Below are positions 9,408 through 19,564 of a stretch of 64,000 nucleotides of DNA, in pieces; within the stretch, counting starts at the first letter, position 1, and every line of letters starts with the position of its first letter. This DNA comes from Pseudomonas arsenicoxydans. Its GTDB lineage: Bacteria; Pseudomonadota; Gammaproteobacteria; Pseudomonadales; Pseudomonadaceae. A program made the translations under genes and the position numbers. The stretch lies in contig NZ_LT629705.1 in NCBI RefSeq assembly GCF_900103875.1, positions 4,783,001 to 4,847,000 of the forward strand, given 5' to 3'. The notes under the pieces were generated by a model that searched no databases, was not told the DNA's origin, and saw nothing but the letters and a program-made list of their open reading frames with translations.

Positions 9408-10688
9408 ATGCATCGATCGTTAACGCTCAGAGCTATTGTCTGTTTAAGTAGCCTGACCCCGGCGACACTGCTATATGCAGCACCGGACCCTCAGGTCGAA
9501 TTATTAAAACAAGAACTCATGGAGTTGAAACAGCGTTACGAAGCACAACAGAACGCGCTGATGGTCCTTGAGCAGCGCGTTCGCCAAGTCGAAGCAACAC
9601 CAGTGACACCACCGCCCAAACGTCTGACCAAATCCCCTGCCGAACCGGTCAAGGGGGGTCAGACGGTGGCCACCGGTGCGCCGGGAACCACGGGCAGTTC
9701 ATATGGCCAGGCGCTCAAGGACGACTCTGAACCTGCACAAAGCGTTTCCAACCTGTATGACGAAGCCAGCGGCTTCTTCGGTGGTGGCAAGTTCAGCTTC
9801 GAAACCGGCATGACCTACACGCACTACGATACCCGTGCATTGACGCTCAATGGCTTCCTGGCACTGGACTCGATTTTCCTCGGCAACATCAACCTCGACC
9901 GCATCAAGGCGGATAACTGGACCCTGGACCTGACGGCTCGCTATAACGTGGCACAACGTTGGCAGTTCGACATCAACGTTCCCGTGGTGTATCGCGAATC
10001 GACGTATTCCTCCGGTGGCGCCGGCGGCGCAGGCCCGGTGACGTCTGACGCAACCGTAACCCGCGACCCCACTATCGGCGACATCAACGTCGGCGTGGCT
10101 TACAAGTTTCTCGATGAGTCGGTCAACCTGCCCGACGCAGTCGTGACGCTGCGCGTCAAAGCGCCAACCGGTGATGACCCTTACGGCATCAAGCTGGTCA
10201 ATGACCCCAATAACGATAACCTTTCGGTACCCCAGAGCCTGCCTACCGGCAATGGTGTCTGGTCGGTAACCCCGGGTATCTCCCTGGTCAAGACCTTCGA
10301 TCCGGCGGTGTTGTTCGGCAGCCTGGCCTATACCTACAACATCCAGGACTCTTTCAGCGACATCAGCCCTCAGGTCAACTCCAAGGTCCCTGGGGACGTG
10401 AAACTGGGCGATTCCTGGCAGGTGGGCGCCGGTATTGCGTTCGCCTTGAACGAGAAGATGAGTATGTCGTTTTCGTTCACCGATCAATTCGCTCGCAAGA
10501 GCAAAATCAAACCGGACGGTGGCGATTGGCAATCGATCACCAACAGCGACTACAACTCGGCTAACTTCAACATCGGCATGACACTGGCCGCCACCGATAA
10601 GCTGACGATTGTTCCCAATCTGGCCATTGGCCTGACCGAAGACTCGCCAGACTTTTCCTTCAGCCTGAAATTCCCATATTACTTCTGA
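9408..10688 (+). CDS. fapF: FapF, outer-membrane amyloid exporter
   Basis: 426 residues: signal peptide (about 1-24), a coiled coil (roughly 27-65, [20 protein letters not shown]), a Pro/Thr/Gly linker, and a C-terminal region of alternating strands ending in Tyr-Phe, as outer-membrane beta-barrels do. FapF is known as a trimeric 12-stranded barrel gated by its coiled coil, through which FapB, FapC and FapE leave the cell. It is the last gene of the operon and is followed by a strong terminator. Confidence 0.92.
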   Translation: MHRSLTLRAIVCLSSLTPATLLYAAPDPQVELLKQELMELKQRYEAQQNALMVLEQRVRQVEATPVTPPPKRLTKSPAEPVKGGQTVATGAPGTTGSSYGQALKDDSEPAQSVSNLYDEASGFFGGGKFSFETGMTYTHYDTRALTLNGFLALDSIFLGNINLDRIKADNWTLDLTARYNVAQRWQFDINVPVVYRESTYSSGGAGGAGPVTSDATVTRDPTIGDINVGVAYKFLDESVNLPDAVVTLRVKAPTGDDPYGIKLVNDPNNDNLSVPQSLPTGNGVWSVTPGISLVKTFDPAVLFGSLAYTYNIQDSFSDISPQVNSKVPGDVKLGDSWQVGAGIAFALNEKMSMSFSFTDQFARKSKIKPDGGDWQSITNSDYNSANFNIGMTLAATDKLTIVPNLAIGLTEDSPDFSFSLKFPYYF

Positions 10689-10700
10689 TACGGCGCGCAC

Positions 10701-10728
10701 AAAAAACCCGCTTTTCGGCGGGTTTTTT
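10701..10728. terminator. Bidirectional terminator after fapF
   Basis: AAAAAACCCGC (10701-10711), loop TTTTCG, GCGGGTTTTTT (10718-10728). The A- and T-tracts on either side let it serve both fapF and the convergent sigma-54 activator gene. Confidence 0.9.
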
Positions 10729-10787
10729 GTCGATCGCTACTCGGGTTAAAAAGCATTTACCGACAATGTTTAACTAAAAATGGCAAC

Positions 10788-12113
10788 TCAACGTATTTGA
10801 TGTTTGTGCAGCAAACGGTAGAACGTCGGCCTGGAAATCCCGAGCACCTTGGCGGCAATGCTCAGATTATCGCTGTGGCGGTTAAGCACATCGCACAAGG
10901 CCTGGCGTTCTGCGCGGGTCTTGTAGTCCTCCAGCGTGCCCATTGGCGTGGGCATGGCCTGCTGGCTGATCAGCCCCAGATCTCGGGCTTCAATCTGCCG
11001 GCCCTCGGCCAGTACCAACCCGCGACGTACCCGGTTGGCCAGCTCGCGAACATTGCCTGGCCAGTCATGTTTGCCCATGGCAATCAAGGCGTCGTCGCTG
11101 AAACTGCGTGGGCGGCGACCGGTTTCATGGCTGTAGAAATGGGAAAAGTGGTTGGCCAGCATCGATAAGTCACCATGGCGCTCACGCAGTGGCGCGGTGA
11201 CGACTTGCAGCACGTTCAAGCGGTAGTACAAATCCTCACGGAAGCGCTTCTTTTCGATTGCCGCCTCAAGGTCGACGTGAGTCGCCGCCAACACCCGCAC
11301 ATCCACCGGAATGGGCTGGCTGCCGCCGACATGCTCGATGTGTTTTTCCTGAAGGAAGCGCAGCAGATTGGCTTGCAGCTCCAGGGGCAAGTCACCGATT
11401 TCATCGAGAAACAGAGTGCCGCCGTTCGCTGCTTCGATCCGTCCGACCTTGCGTTGATGAGCCCCGGTAAACGCACCCTTTTCGTGGCCAAACAACTCGG
11501 ACTGGATCAAGTGTTCAGGGATTGCACCGCAATTGATCGCCACGAACGGTTTGTTGTGACGCTGGGACTGTCGGTGCAAGGTGCGCGCAACCAACTCCTT
11601 GCCGGTGCCGCTCTCGCCGCGAATCAATACCGGAGATTCGGTAGGCGCCAGTTTGCTGAGCAGTTTGCGCAGTTCGCGAATCGGCTTGCTGTCACCGAGC
11701 AACTCGTGTTCGGGCTGATCGATATGAATCGTGCCCTGCCCTCGCAAGCGCGCCATGCCGAACGCTCGTCCGAGCGTGACTTGCACCCGCGAAACATCAA
11801 ACGGCAAGGTATGGAAGTCGAAAAACCATTCGCAAACAAAGTCGCCGACATTCTGCAGTCGCAGGACTTCTTGATTGAGCACAGCGATCCACTCGGTGCC
11901 GCTGTGGCTGATCAGCTCTTTGACGGCTTCCGGGTGTTCCAGATGAAAAGGTTGTAATCGCAACAGGCCAACGTCGCAGGTGCGCTCGGCTGCGTTCTCC
12001 AAGGTGCAACTGTCTACATCCCAACCGACAGAGCGTAAACCCGGCAATAGACGATGGCAGTCGTCACACGGGTCCACTACTAACAGACGTCGCAACGCGG
12101 GCGCTTCGATCAT
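10788..12113 (-). CDS. Sigma-54-dependent activator, VpsR-like
   Basis: 441 residues: an N-terminal receiver-like domain (about 1-120) with a poor match to phosphorylated receivers, a sigma-54 AAA+ domain with Walker A GESGTGKE (166-173), GAFTGA loop (213-218) and LFLDEIGDLP Walker B, and a Fis-type helix-turn-helix at the C-terminus (AAKVLGISRPTFYRLLHKH). The GAFTGA loop indicates contact with RpoN. The layout resembles VpsR-type regulators of matrix genes. It converges on fapF, and the fap promoter is of sigma-54 type, so it is the leading candidate activator of fap; this is inference. The start has CAAGGAACAG upstream. Confidence 0.9.
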   Translation of the reverse strand: MIEAPALRRLLVVDPCDDCHRLLPGLRSVGWDVDSCTLENAAERTCDVGLLRLQPFHLEHPEAVKELISHSGTEWIAVLNQEVLRLQNVGDFVCEWFFDFHTLPFDVSRVQVTLGRAFGMARLRGQGTIHIDQPEHELLGDSKPIRELRKLLSKLAPTESPVLIRGESGTGKELVARTLHRQSQRHNKPFVAINCGAIPEHLIQSELFGHEKGAFTGAHQRKVGRIEAANGGTLFLDEIGDLPLELQANLLRFLQEKHIEHVGGSQPIPVDVRVLAATHVDLEAAIEKKRFREDLYYRLNVLQVVTAPLRERHGDLSMLANHFSHFYSHETGRRPRSFSDDALIAMGKHDWPGNVRELANRVRRGLVLAEGRQIEARDLGLISQQAMPTPMGTLEDYKTRAERQALCDVLNRHSDNLSIAAKVLGISRPTFYRLLHKHQIR

Positions 12114-12455
12114 GACTGTTCCTTGGCGCCAATTTTGAGAAATATTATTAAAAACAGTCGTTTGGCGGGCCTGGCTGTAACATTAGCAAGAATTTGACGG
12201 TCCCTTGTACCGTTTGTCTATAGGGTTGTTAGTTAATTAGTTATAAGAGAGCGCTTTGTTAGTTACCTAACGAGTTCAACCTTTCATGAAGCTTTCAAAA
12301 ACGCCTCCCTTAATGAGTATATGAAAGAAAGTTGAAATTTCTTCCGAATGTGTGTGACCTGCCCCCCGGTTGCGGGCATCAGTACAAGTAACCAGCCGAA
12401 CGGTAAGCCCAACCGACGGCCTGTCACTTGATTGGGCATAGAGAGAGAAGATCCC
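12114..12455. other. AT-rich intergenic region with a GTTAG/CTAAC palindrome
   Basis: About 340 bases between two divergent genes. The first half is AT-rich (poly-A and TTAATTA runs), and GTTAGTTACCTAAC at 12258-12271 is an inverted repeat of GTTAG around four bases, with a related GTTAGTTAATTAG nearby at about 12228. It probably holds both promoters. No small gene is convincing here. Confidence 0.5.
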
Positions 12456-12722
12456 ATGACCGCCCCGCTCCGTATCAACGAAGCTCTTTTGATTGCCGAC
12501 CGCGCATTTAAGCCCTTTAAATGCGTAGCCTGGGCGCCACAAGACGGTAACGGCGAACTCAGCCTGACGGTGATTGATCGCACCAGTACCCCGCTGGGCC
12601 GTACACAAATCCCGAGCAGCGCCTACACCGACCCGGCGCAACTGGAACATGTTCTTAAAGAGGCACGCACAGAACTGAGCCAGGAAGGTTACAAATTGTT
12701 CTCGTGGTCTATGCCGCACTAA
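12456..12722 (+). CDS. Small conserved-type protein of unknown function
   Basis: 88 residues starting MTAPLRINEALLIAD, with no signal peptide or membrane segment. The composition is ordinary, with strands LTVIDRTSTPLGRTQIPS followed by a helix, so a small alpha/beta fold is plausible. AGAGAGAAG lies upstream of ATG 12456, and a very strong terminator follows, which supports a real, separately transcribed gene. I do not recognise a function. Confidence 0.75.
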   Translation: MTAPLRINEALLIADRAFKPFKCVAWAPQDGNGELSLTVIDRTSTPLGRTQIPSSAYTDPAQLEHVLKEARTELSQEGYKLFSWSMPH

Positions 12723-12743
12723 GCGACTTGCGTTAACGCTTTA

Positions 12744-12782
12744 AAAAAAGATCGTCCAGGCCGAGCCCGGACGATCTTTTTT
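12744..12782 (+). terminator. Strong terminator after the 88-residue protein gene
   Basis: AAAAAAGATCGTCC (12744-12757) pairs perfectly with GGACGATCTTTTTT (12769-12782) around an 11-base loop, giving a 14-base stem with a T-tract. Confidence 0.92.
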
Positions 12783-12958
12783 GCTTTATTACTTGGCAGG
12801 CTTGCCAGTGGTTCGAAAAGACACTGTTCTGGCACATAACGACCCTCCGCCAGTTAGTTGTGACCGTTGTGCTATCGATCATTCAAGGATTGAATGTTTT
12901 GCACAGGCCATTGCCCTCCCAACCCCGGGAGTTGGTCAGCTCGCAAGGAGGTGCGCGC

Positions 12959-14248
12959 ATGCCTCACCAGACCGCTGTTGCCCTGCCTGCATCTCCTTAC
13001 ACTGCCGGCCAACTCGACAAGCGCTTCGCTTGCGGCGGCAAAACCCAAGTGTATTTCGCCGGCAGCACATGGAGCATCGCCAACAGTGTGGCGATTGATG
13101 CACAGGGTCGTGTGCTGGTGGCGGCGAAAGTCGGCACTCGCAGTGGTCATTTTTTTGGCCTGGCCCGTTTGCTGGCCGACGGTTCATCTGACCTGTCTTT
13201 TGGCACTCACGGGAGCGTTATCGGGCAATTCCAGCGCGGTCACGAAGCCATGGCGGGCAGCGTCCAGTTACTGGCCGACGGGAACATTCTGGTGGCCGGC
13301 CTGCACTATGAAGACGCCCATCGAACACTGCCGGCCTTGGCGCTATTCGATGAACAAGGCCGCCCGGTCCAGAAATTTGGCGACAATGGTTATTGTGTCG
13401 TACGTCTGCCGGGAAATCTCTCCCAAGGCCGGCGCAACACCTCTGGGCCTTTTGGCGTACCGGGGGCTGAAACCTGTGGTGTGAAAGTGCAAGCTGACGG
13501 CGCGATCCTGTTACTGGCCAATCACTATTTTGAACAGGCCGATCACGCCGGCCTGTTGATACGCCTCACCGCCGATGGTGAACCGGACACTACCTTCAAT
13601 GGCCGCGGCTTTGTCATGGTCAGGCATTTGCTGATGAACTCCTGGCTCAGCGCCCTGATGCTGCAGGCGGATGGTCGGATAATGGTCGGCGGATCGATCA
13701 GTTTCCCCGAACAAGCATTACTGGCGCGCTATCTTCCCGACGGCAGCCTGGATGAGCGCTTCGCCGTGGATGGTTTGATGACCTTCGGTGTTCAAGGAAA
13801 AAGCGCGCACATCAACCAGACCGTGCAGTTGGAGAGTGGCGATTTGCAGTGTTTTGGCAGCAGCCGCGAACCGATGCATTGCCTGGCGCTGAAAGTGCAC
13901 AGCAACGGCCGCCCGGATACTCATTGCAACAATGGCCAGCCGCAGCTGCTGCACATTGGCCGCAACACCAGCCAATGGACCGCCGCCCGGTTGCAGTCAG
14001 ATGGCCGGGTGCTGGCGGTCGGTGGCACCCTCGGTGGGGTTGAACCCGGCTTTTTGCTGGCCAGGTATCTACCCGGTGGACAGCCGGACCCCGGCTTTGC
14101 CGAAGGCACCTGTTGGGTCCGAACCCGTCTTGGCAGTAGCCTCGACATGGCCACCTCAGTGGCGGTTCAAACTGACGCAGGCATTATTGTCGGCGGCTAT
14201 TCGCTGGACGGTAATTACCGGGCAGTGGTGGTGCGTTATCTCGGTTGA
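12959..14248 (+). CDS. Delta-60 repeat protein
   Basis: 429 residues made almost entirely of about seven delta-60 repeats of 50-60 residues. Each has a core like QADGRIMVGG followed by LLARYLPDGSLDERF and an F/G turn; examples are near residues 40-95, 100-150, 165-215, 220-265 and 345-390. Such repeats are thought to form a beta-propeller. There is no signal peptide, so location is unclear. The ATG at 12959 follows AAGGAGGTG, an unusually strong ribosome site. A longer frame from 12860 lacks support. Confidence 0.85.
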   Translation: MPHQTAVALPASPYTAGQLDKRFACGGKTQVYFAGSTWSIANSVAIDAQGRVLVAAKVGTRSGHFFGLARLLADGSSDLSFGTHGSVIGQFQRGHEAMAGSVQLLADGNILVAGLHYEDAHRTLPALALFDEQGRPVQKFGDNGYCVVRLPGNLSQGRRNTSGPFGVPGAETCGVKVQADGAILLLANHYFEQADHAGLLIRLTADGEPDTTFNGRGFVMVRHLLMNSWLSALMLQADGRIMVGGSISFPEQALLARYLPDGSLDERFAVDGLMTFGVQGKSAHINQTVQLESGDLQCFGSSREPMHCLALKVHSNGRPDTHCNNGQPQLLHIGRNTSQWTAARLQSDGRVLAVGGTLGGVEPGFLLARYLPGGQPDPGFAEGTCWVRTRLGSSLDMATSVAVQTDAGIIVGGYSLDGNYRAVVVRYLG

Positions 14249-14325
14249 GCCAACTTGTTGTTACACACTTGATCTTCCCTGTCGCTTCCGGCAACTTGCG
14301 CGCTTCTTAATACAAGGAGTAGCCG

Positions 14326-15828
14326 ATGTCCGGCTCAATGGCTCAGGCCTTCGCGCACAATTTTCTCGGCCACTCTCCCCGCTGGTACAAGGCATGCATT
14401 GTCGGCTTCCTGATAATCAATGCATTGGTGTTATGGGCAGTCGGCCCGGTGGCGGCCGGTTGGCTGCTGGTGCTGGAGTTCATCTTCACACTGGCCATGG
14501 CGCTCAAGTGTTATCCGCTGATGCCCGGTGGTTTGCTGCTGATTGAAGCGCTGCTGCTGAAGATGACCACGGCGCAGGCACTCTACGATGAACTGGTGCA
14601 CAACTTTCCGGTGATCCTGCTGCTGATGTTCATGGTAGCGGGCATCTACTTCATGAAAGACCTGCTGCTGTTTCTGTTCTCGCGCCTGTTGCTGGGCGTG
14701 CGCTCCAAAGCGCTGCTGGCCTTGATGTTCTGCTTTCTCTCGGCGTTTCTGTCGGCGTTCCTCGATGCCTTGACGGTGACGGCGGTGATCATCAGCGCCG
14801 CCGTTGGCTTTTATTCGGTGTATCACCGCGTCGCCTCGGGCAATGACCCACGCCAGGACAGTGAATTCGGCGATGACCAGCACCTGCCCACACTCCATCA
14901 CGGTGACCTTGATCAATTTCGCGCGTTCCTTCGCAGCCTGCTGATGCACGGCGCCGTGGGCACGGCGTTGGGCGGTGTTTGCACACTGGTCGGCGAACCG
15001 CAAAACCTGCTGATCGGTCACGAAATGGGCTGGCACTTTTCAGAGTTTTTTCTGAAAGTTGCCCCGGTGTCGCTGCCGGTGCTGGCTGCAGGTTTAGTGA
15101 CCTGTGTGCTGCTGGAGAAGCTGCGCTGGTTCGGTTACGGCACGCTGCTGCCGGACAACGTGCGCACGGTGCTGGCCAATTACGCCGCCGAAGACAACGC
15201 AGAGCGCACTTCACGGCAACGCGCCGCCTTGCTGGTCCAAGGTGCGGCGGCGTTGATCCTGATCGCCGGGCTGGCTTTTCATATTGCTGAAGTCGGGCTG
15301 ATCGGTTTGATGGTGATTGTGTTGATCACCGCGTTCACCGGTATCACCGAAGAGCACCGCATCGGCAATGCGTTCAAGGACGCCATGCCGTTTACCGCAT
15401 TGCTGGTGGTGTTTTTCGCGGTGGTCGCGGTGATTCACGATCAACAGTTGTTTACGCCGCTGATCCAGTGGGTACTGGCGCTGCCAGCCGATCAACAGCC
15501 CGGCATGTTGTTCATCGCTAACGGCTTGCTGTCGGCCATCAGCGACAACGTGTTTGTGGCAACCATCTACATCACCGAGGTGAAACAGGCGTTCATCTCC
15601 GGCCACATGAGCCGCGAGCACTTCGAAACGCTGGCGATTGCGATCAATACCGGGACGAATCTGCCGAGCGTGGCGACACCCAATGGTCAGGCGGCATTTC
15701 TGTTTCTGCTGACGTCGGCGATAGCACCGCTGATTCGCCTGTCGTACGGGCGGATGGTGTGGATGGCATTGCCTTATACGGTGGTGATGGGTGTGCTGGG
15801 TTGGTATGCGGTGAGTTACTGGCTGTAA
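14326..15828 (+). CDS. nhaB: Na+/H+ antiporter NhaB
   Basis: 500 residues, about 12 membrane segments, matching NhaB in length and sequence: an early [19 protein letters not shown] region, [17 protein letters not shown] in the middle, [19 protein letters not shown], and [19 protein letters not shown] near the end. NhaB exports sodium in exchange for protons at the inner membrane. Acidic residues in the FLDALT and SDN segments are the family's conserved ones. ACAAGGAGTAGCCG precedes the ATG. Confidence 0.96.
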   Translation: MSGSMAQAFAHNFLGHSPRWYKACIVGFLIINALVLWAVGPVAAGWLLVLEFIFTLAMALKCYPLMPGGLLLIEALLLKMTTAQALYDELVHNFPVILLLMFMVAGIYFMKDLLLFLFSRLLLGVRSKALLALMFCFLSAFLSAFLDALTVTAVIISAAVGFYSVYHRVASGNDPRQDSEFGDDQHLPTLHHGDLDQFRAFLRSLLMHGAVGTALGGVCTLVGEPQNLLIGHEMGWHFSEFFLKVAPVSLPVLAAGLVTCVLLEKLRWFGYGTLLPDNVRTVLANYAAEDNAERTSRQRAALLVQGAAALILIAGLAFHIAEVGLIGLMVIVLITAFTGITEEHRIGNAFKDAMPFTALLVVFFAVVAVIHDQQLFTPLIQWVLALPADQQPGMLFIANGLLSAISDNVFVATIYITEVKQAFISGHMSREHFETLAIAINTGTNLPSVATPNGQAAFLFLLTSAIAPLIRLSYGRMVWMALPYTVVMGVLGWYAVSYWL

Positions 15829-15840
15829 AACCGATCAACC

Positions 15841-15942
15841 TGTAGGAGCTGTCGAGTGCAAAGAGGCTGCGATCTTTTGACTTTGATTTTTTAAGAACAA
15901 GATCAAAAGATCGCAGCCTCGTTGCACTCGACAGCTCCTACA
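15841..15942. repeat. REPIN-like inverted pair, family A
   Basis: Two near-identical arms of about 40 bases face each other: 15841-15880 (TGTAGGAGCTGTCGAGTGCA..., ending GATCTTTTGA) and its complement at 15901-15942, with a 20-base spacer. The same unit occurs at 28788-28880 and 54543-54654. It is a doublet of REP-type elements, which REP-associated tyrosine transposases encoded elsewhere are thought to spread. Confidence 0.9.
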
Positions 15943-15986
15943 GCGGCTTCAGCGGTTTCAGCGGTTTCAGCGGTTTCAGCGGTTCA
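15942..15986. repeat. Five 9-bp tandem repeats over the end of the HAD gene
   Basis: The unit AGCGGTTTC is repeated from 15942: one copy with C for T, three perfect copies, and a last imperfect copy. The stop codon of the HAD hydrolase (15976-15978) sits at the junction of the fourth and fifth copies, so the array touches the REPIN on one side and the gene end on the other. Slippage would change only the 3' flank. Confidence 0.85.
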
Positions 15987-16797
15987 GGATATACCGCTCG
16001 ATCGCCTGCGCTGCGCCATCTTCGGTATTGGCGCCCGTCACCACATCGGCCTGAAGCTTGACCGCCTCTTCCGCCTGCCCCATGGCAATCGACAACCCGG
16101 CACGATGAAACATCGCCGGGTCATTGCCGCCATCGCCCATCGCGGCAGTCTGCTCCAGCGAGATACCGAGAAACTCGGCCAGTGTCGCCAACGCGGCGCC
16201 CTTATTGGCCTGCATCGCGGTCACGTCCAGATATATCGGCTGTGAGCGCGAGACCTGCGCCTGCCCCTCGACCTTGGGCAGCAATTGCGCTTCCAGCTCG
16301 ATCAACAACTCAGCGTTGTTGCTGGCTGCAACGATCTTGTCGATACGCTCAAGGTAAGGCTCGAAACTCTCTACCACCACGGGCGGATAACCCAGGCCAT
16401 GTTGCTCCCGGGGAACCATTGGACGGTGTGGATCTTTGAGCAGCCAGTCGCCCCCGCTGAACACCCAGACCTCGATGTCCGGCAGATCGGCAAACAATGC
16501 CAACGCCGTCAGCGCGGCCGTGACCGGTAAATAATGCGCAACCAGCACACTGCCATGTGGATTGACGATGGTGCCGCCGTTGAAAGCAGCCGTCGGCAGG
16601 TCGACACCCAAGGCTTCAATCTGCTGCAACATGGCTTTGGGTGGGCGCCCCGTGGCCAGGCTGAACAGCACGCCAGCCTCGCGCAATGAACGAACTGCTT
16701 CGATCGTGCGCAGGCTCAGGCTGTGATCGGGCAGCAACAGCGTGCCGTCCATGTCGCTGAGCAGAAAACGGATGGGTTGCGGCGTGACGTCACTCAT
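15976..16797 (-). CDS. Cof-type HAD-IIB hydrolase
   Basis: 273 residues of the haloacid-dehalogenase superfamily, subclass IIB: motif I DMDGTLL (Asp15 nucleophile, Asp17 acid), motif II SLATGRP, motif III Lys in the later helix, and motif IV GDGGNDPAM. These enzymes dephosphorylate sugar phosphates and other small phosphates. The start overlaps the zwf stop by four bases, placing it third in a gnd-zwf-HAD operon. A role in removing a pentose-phosphate side product is possible but not shown. Confidence 0.9.
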   Translation of the reverse strand: MSDVTPQPIRFLLSDMDGTLLLPDHSLSLRTIEAVRSLREAGVLFSLATGRPPKAMLQQIEALGVDLPTAAFNGGTIVNPHGSVLVAHYLPVTAALTALALFADLPDIEVWVFSGGDWLLKDPHRPMVPREQHGLGYPPVVVESFEPYLERIDKIVAASNNAELLIELEAQLLPKVEGQAQVSRSQPIYLDVTAMQANKGAALATLAEFLGISLEQTAAMGDGGNDPAMFHRAGLSIAMGQAEEAVKLQADVVTGANTEDGAAQAIERYILNR

Positions 16798-18317
16798 CCG
16801 AGGCCGTGCCAGACGCGACCGTCGCGAATCAACAGGTCATCGCCGGCCTTCGGACCGTTTTCGCCAGCCGCATAGCGCTCCACGCTCGCGTCCTGCTGCC
16901 AGGCATCCAGGAAGGGCTGCACGGCGCGCCAGCCGTTCTCGATGTTGTCGGCGCGCTGGAACAGGGTCTGATCGCCCGTCAGGCAGTCATAGATCAGAGT
17001 TTCGTAGCCGGTGGACGGCTGCATTTCAAAGAAATCCTTGTAGGCAAAACCCAATTCGATATTGGCCATTTTCAGCGCCTGGCCTGGACGTTTCGCCAAC
17101 AGGTCGAACCACATGCCTTCGTTGGGCTGAATCTGAATCCGCAAATAGGTCGGCTGCAGCTCATCAACTTCGGTATCGCGGAACTGCGCGTAAGGCGCAT
17201 TTTTGAAGCAAATGACAATCTCGGTGTCGCGCACGCTCATGCGCTTGCCGGTGCGCAGGTAGAACGGCACGCCAACCCAGCGCCAGTTGTCGATCATGAC
17301 TTTGAGCGCAACGTAGGTTTCGGTGTTGCTGTCAGGCGCGACGTTGTTTTCCTCGCGATAACCCGGCAGGAGCTTGCCGCTGACCTCGCCGGCGCTGTAT
17401 TGCCCACGCACCGAGTTGGCCCGCGCCTCCTCGGTGGACCAGGGACGAATCGCACCCACCACTTTGGCTTTCTCGCCGCGTACCGCATCGGCGCCAAAGG
17501 CTGCCGGCGGCTCCATTGCCACCATCGCCAACAACTGGAACAGGTGATTGGGCACCATGTCCCGCAGGGCGCCGGTGTGTTCATAAAAACTGCCACGGGT
17601 TTCCACGCCGACGGTTTCGGCGGCGGTGATCTGCACGTGGTCGATGTAATGGTTGTTCCAGAACGCTTCGAACAGGCTGTTGGAAAACCGGCTGATCAGA
17701 ATGTTCTGCACGGTTTCCTTGCCCAGGTAATGGTCGATCCGGTAGATCTGGTTTTCCGACATCACCTTGAGCAGGCAAGCGTTCAAGGCTTCGGCTGTTT
17801 GCAGATCGGAGCCGAACGGTTTTTCGATCACCACCCTTCTGAACGATTCAGGCGTTTCTTGCAGCAAATCGGCGGCGCCGAGACGGCGCACCACTTCGCT
17901 GAAGAACCGTGGCGCGGTGGCCAGGTAGAACACCGCGTTGCCGGTGCCGCTGGCGGCGATTTTTTCCGCCAGCGCTTGATAAGTGCTGTCGTCCAGGAAG
18001 TCGCCCTGGACGTAGCTGATGCCTTTGGCCAGTTTGGCCCACAGCTGCGGATCAAGGGCTTGATCGCCCTTGCCGACCTTCGCCGCCACTTCCGCGCGAA
18101 TGAAATCTTCGAGCTTTTGTGCAAAGGCTTCGTCGCTGATGGCGTTGTGGTCAACGCCGATGATCCGCAAACCATCGCCGAGCAGACCGTCGCGACTCAG
18201 GTTGTAAAGCGCCGGCATCAGCAGACGCTTGACCAGGTCACCATGGGCACCGAATAAAAACAGCGTGGTCGGTGGAGCGGGTTCTGCCTTGGATTTATTG
18301 CGGATCAAGCGAGTCAT
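16794..18317 (-). CDS. zwf: Glucose-6-phosphate dehydrogenase
   Basis: 507 residues. It oxidises glucose-6-phosphate to 6-phosphogluconolactone, feeding both the Entner-Doudoroff and pentose phosphate routes. The N-terminal nucleotide site [20 protein letters not shown] and the active-site [13 protein letters not shown] are both present. The start overlaps the gnd stop (ATGA), and its stop overlaps the HAD gene. The edd/pgl/eda genes normally beside the main Pseudomonas zwf are absent, so this is probably a second zwf isoenzyme. Confidence 0.95.
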   Translation of the reverse strand: MTRLIRNKSKAEPAPPTTLFLFGAHGDLVKRLLMPALYNLSRDGLLGDGLRIIGVDHNAISDEAFAQKLEDFIRAEVAAKVGKGDQALDPQLWAKLAKGISYVQGDFLDDSTYQALAEKIAASGTGNAVFYLATAPRFFSEVVRRLGAADLLQETPESFRRVVIEKPFGSDLQTAEALNACLLKVMSENQIYRIDHYLGKETVQNILISRFSNSLFEAFWNNHYIDHVQITAAETVGVETRGSFYEHTGALRDMVPNHLFQLLAMVAMEPPAAFGADAVRGEKAKVVGAIRPWSTEEARANSVRGQYSAGEVSGKLLPGYREENNVAPDSNTETYVALKVMIDNWRWVGVPFYLRTGKRMSVRDTEIVICFKNAPYAQFRDTEVDELQPTYLRIQIQPNEGMWFDLLAKRPGQALKMANIELGFAYKDFFEMQPSTGYETLIYDCLTGDQTLFQRADNIENGWRAVQPFLDAWQQDASVERYAAGENGPKAGDDLLIRDGRVWHGLG

Positions 18318-19294
18318 TTTTTCGAAGTCTCCACATGGCCGCCGAAGCCGAAGCGCTGGGCCGAGAGAATCTTGTCGCCAAAAGTGCCTTGGCCGCGGGA
18401 ACGGTAGCGCGAGAACAGCGAGTTCGACAGCACCGGAACCGGTACCGATTGTTCCATGGCCGCTTCGATGGTCCAGCGACCTTCGCCGCTGTCAGCCACC
18501 GAACCCGAGTAACCGTCGAGTTTCGGATCGCTGGCGAGCGCGTCGGCGGTCAGGTCGAGCAACCAGGACGACACGACGCTGCCACGACGCCAGACTTCGG
18601 CGATGTCGGCCACGTTCAGGTCGAAACGCTGATCTTCCGGCAGTTGCTCACTGGACTTGGTCTTGAGAATGTCGAAGCCCTCGGCGAAGGCCTGCATCAT
18701 TCCGTATTCAATGCCGTTGTGGATCATCTTCACGAAATGGCCCGAGCCTGCCGGGCCTGCATGGATGTAACCACGCTCGGCGCGATCGTCGTCCGACTTG
18801 CGGTCCTTGGTGCGCGGGATATCGCCCATGCCCGGCGCCAGGCTGTCGAACAGCGGATCAAGGCGTTTCACCACCTCGGCGTCGCCGCCGATCATCATGC
18901 AGTAACCACGATCCAGGCCCCAGACGCCGCCGGAGGTGCCGACGTCGACGTAGTGCAGGCCTTTCTCCGACAGGCTCTTGGCGCGGCGGATGTCGTCCTT
19001 ATAGAAGGTGTTGCCGCCGTCGATGATGGTGTCGCCGGCTTCGAGCAACGTGCTCAGGGCGGTGATGGTGTCTTCGGTCGGTGCGCCAGCGGGCAGCATG
19101 ACCCACACGGCGCGTGGCTTGGCCAGGCCTGCGACCAGCGCCGGCAGGTCGATGACGCCCTTGGCGCCTTCCGCTGCCAGGGTGTCGACGAAGGCGGTAT
19201 TGCGGTCATAAACAACGGTGGTATGCCCGTTGAGCATCAGGCGACGCGCAATATTGCCGCCCATGCGGCCCAGTCCAATAATCCCGAGTTGCAT
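18314..19294 (-). CDS. gnd: 6-phosphogluconate dehydrogenase, decarboxylating (short form)
   Basis: 326 residues, the short YqeC/GndA-type enzyme instead of the 470-residue form. An N-terminal NAD(P) site [13 protein letters not shown], the substrate loop [16 protein letters not shown], and the catalytic [12 protein letters not shown] are present. It turns 6-phosphogluconate into ribulose-5-phosphate. I start at 19294 because the Rossmann strand [13 protein letters not shown] begins there; the 12 residues upstream are not conserved in character. It leads gnd-zwf-HAD. Confidence 0.93.
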   Translation of the reverse strand: MQLGIIGLGRMGGNIARRLMLNGHTTVVYDRNTAFVDTLAAEGAKGVIDLPALVAGLAKPRAVWVMLPAGAPTEDTITALSTLLEAGDTIIDGGNTFYKDDIRRAKSLSEKGLHYVDVGTSGGVWGLDRGYCMMIGGDAEVVKRLDPLFDSLAPGMGDIPRTKDRKSDDDRAERGYIHAGPAGSGHFVKMIHNGIEYGMMQAFAEGFDILKTKSSEQLPEDQRFDLNVADIAEVWRRGSVVSSWLLDLTADALASDPKLDGYSGSVADSGEGRWTIEAAMEQSVPVPVLSNSLFSRYRSRGQGTFGDKILSAQRFGFGGHVETSKK

Positions 19295-19564
19295 GTGCTG
19301 ATGCTCCCTACTACTAAAAATGTGTGTCAAAGGTTATAGCCCAACGCGACCAATGTGGGTTAGTCCAGAGCATTGGCGCTAAGTTTCCGGGCATTGTGCC
19401 CGATCCTGATTGATAACGTCGGTAATCGCGTCGAAGACACAACGACCATCAAAAATAAAAAAGTTCCATTCAGGGGCAAAAGAAATCAAAATCGCAGCCG
19501 ATAGTAAATAAGCACCGATGTCGGGGCGGATTTACAGTTGAGATAGCCATTTGCGAGGTGAGCA

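Noticed and set aside
12959..14248. RCC1-type regulator of chromosome condensation
   Set aside because: The repeat core fits delta-60 repeats (QADGR-V-GG ... YLPDGSLD) better than RCC1 blades.
15841..15942. Long inverted repeats as an insertion sequence or CRISPR array
   Set aside because: Only two arms, no transposase and no regular spacer-repeat series; they fit REPIN elements.
16806..18257. Open frame of 483 codons on the plus strand across zwf
   Set aside because: It is the antisense of an intact zwf gene; the product has no family resemblance and is rich in His, Gln and Val, as expected for a GC-rich shadow frame.
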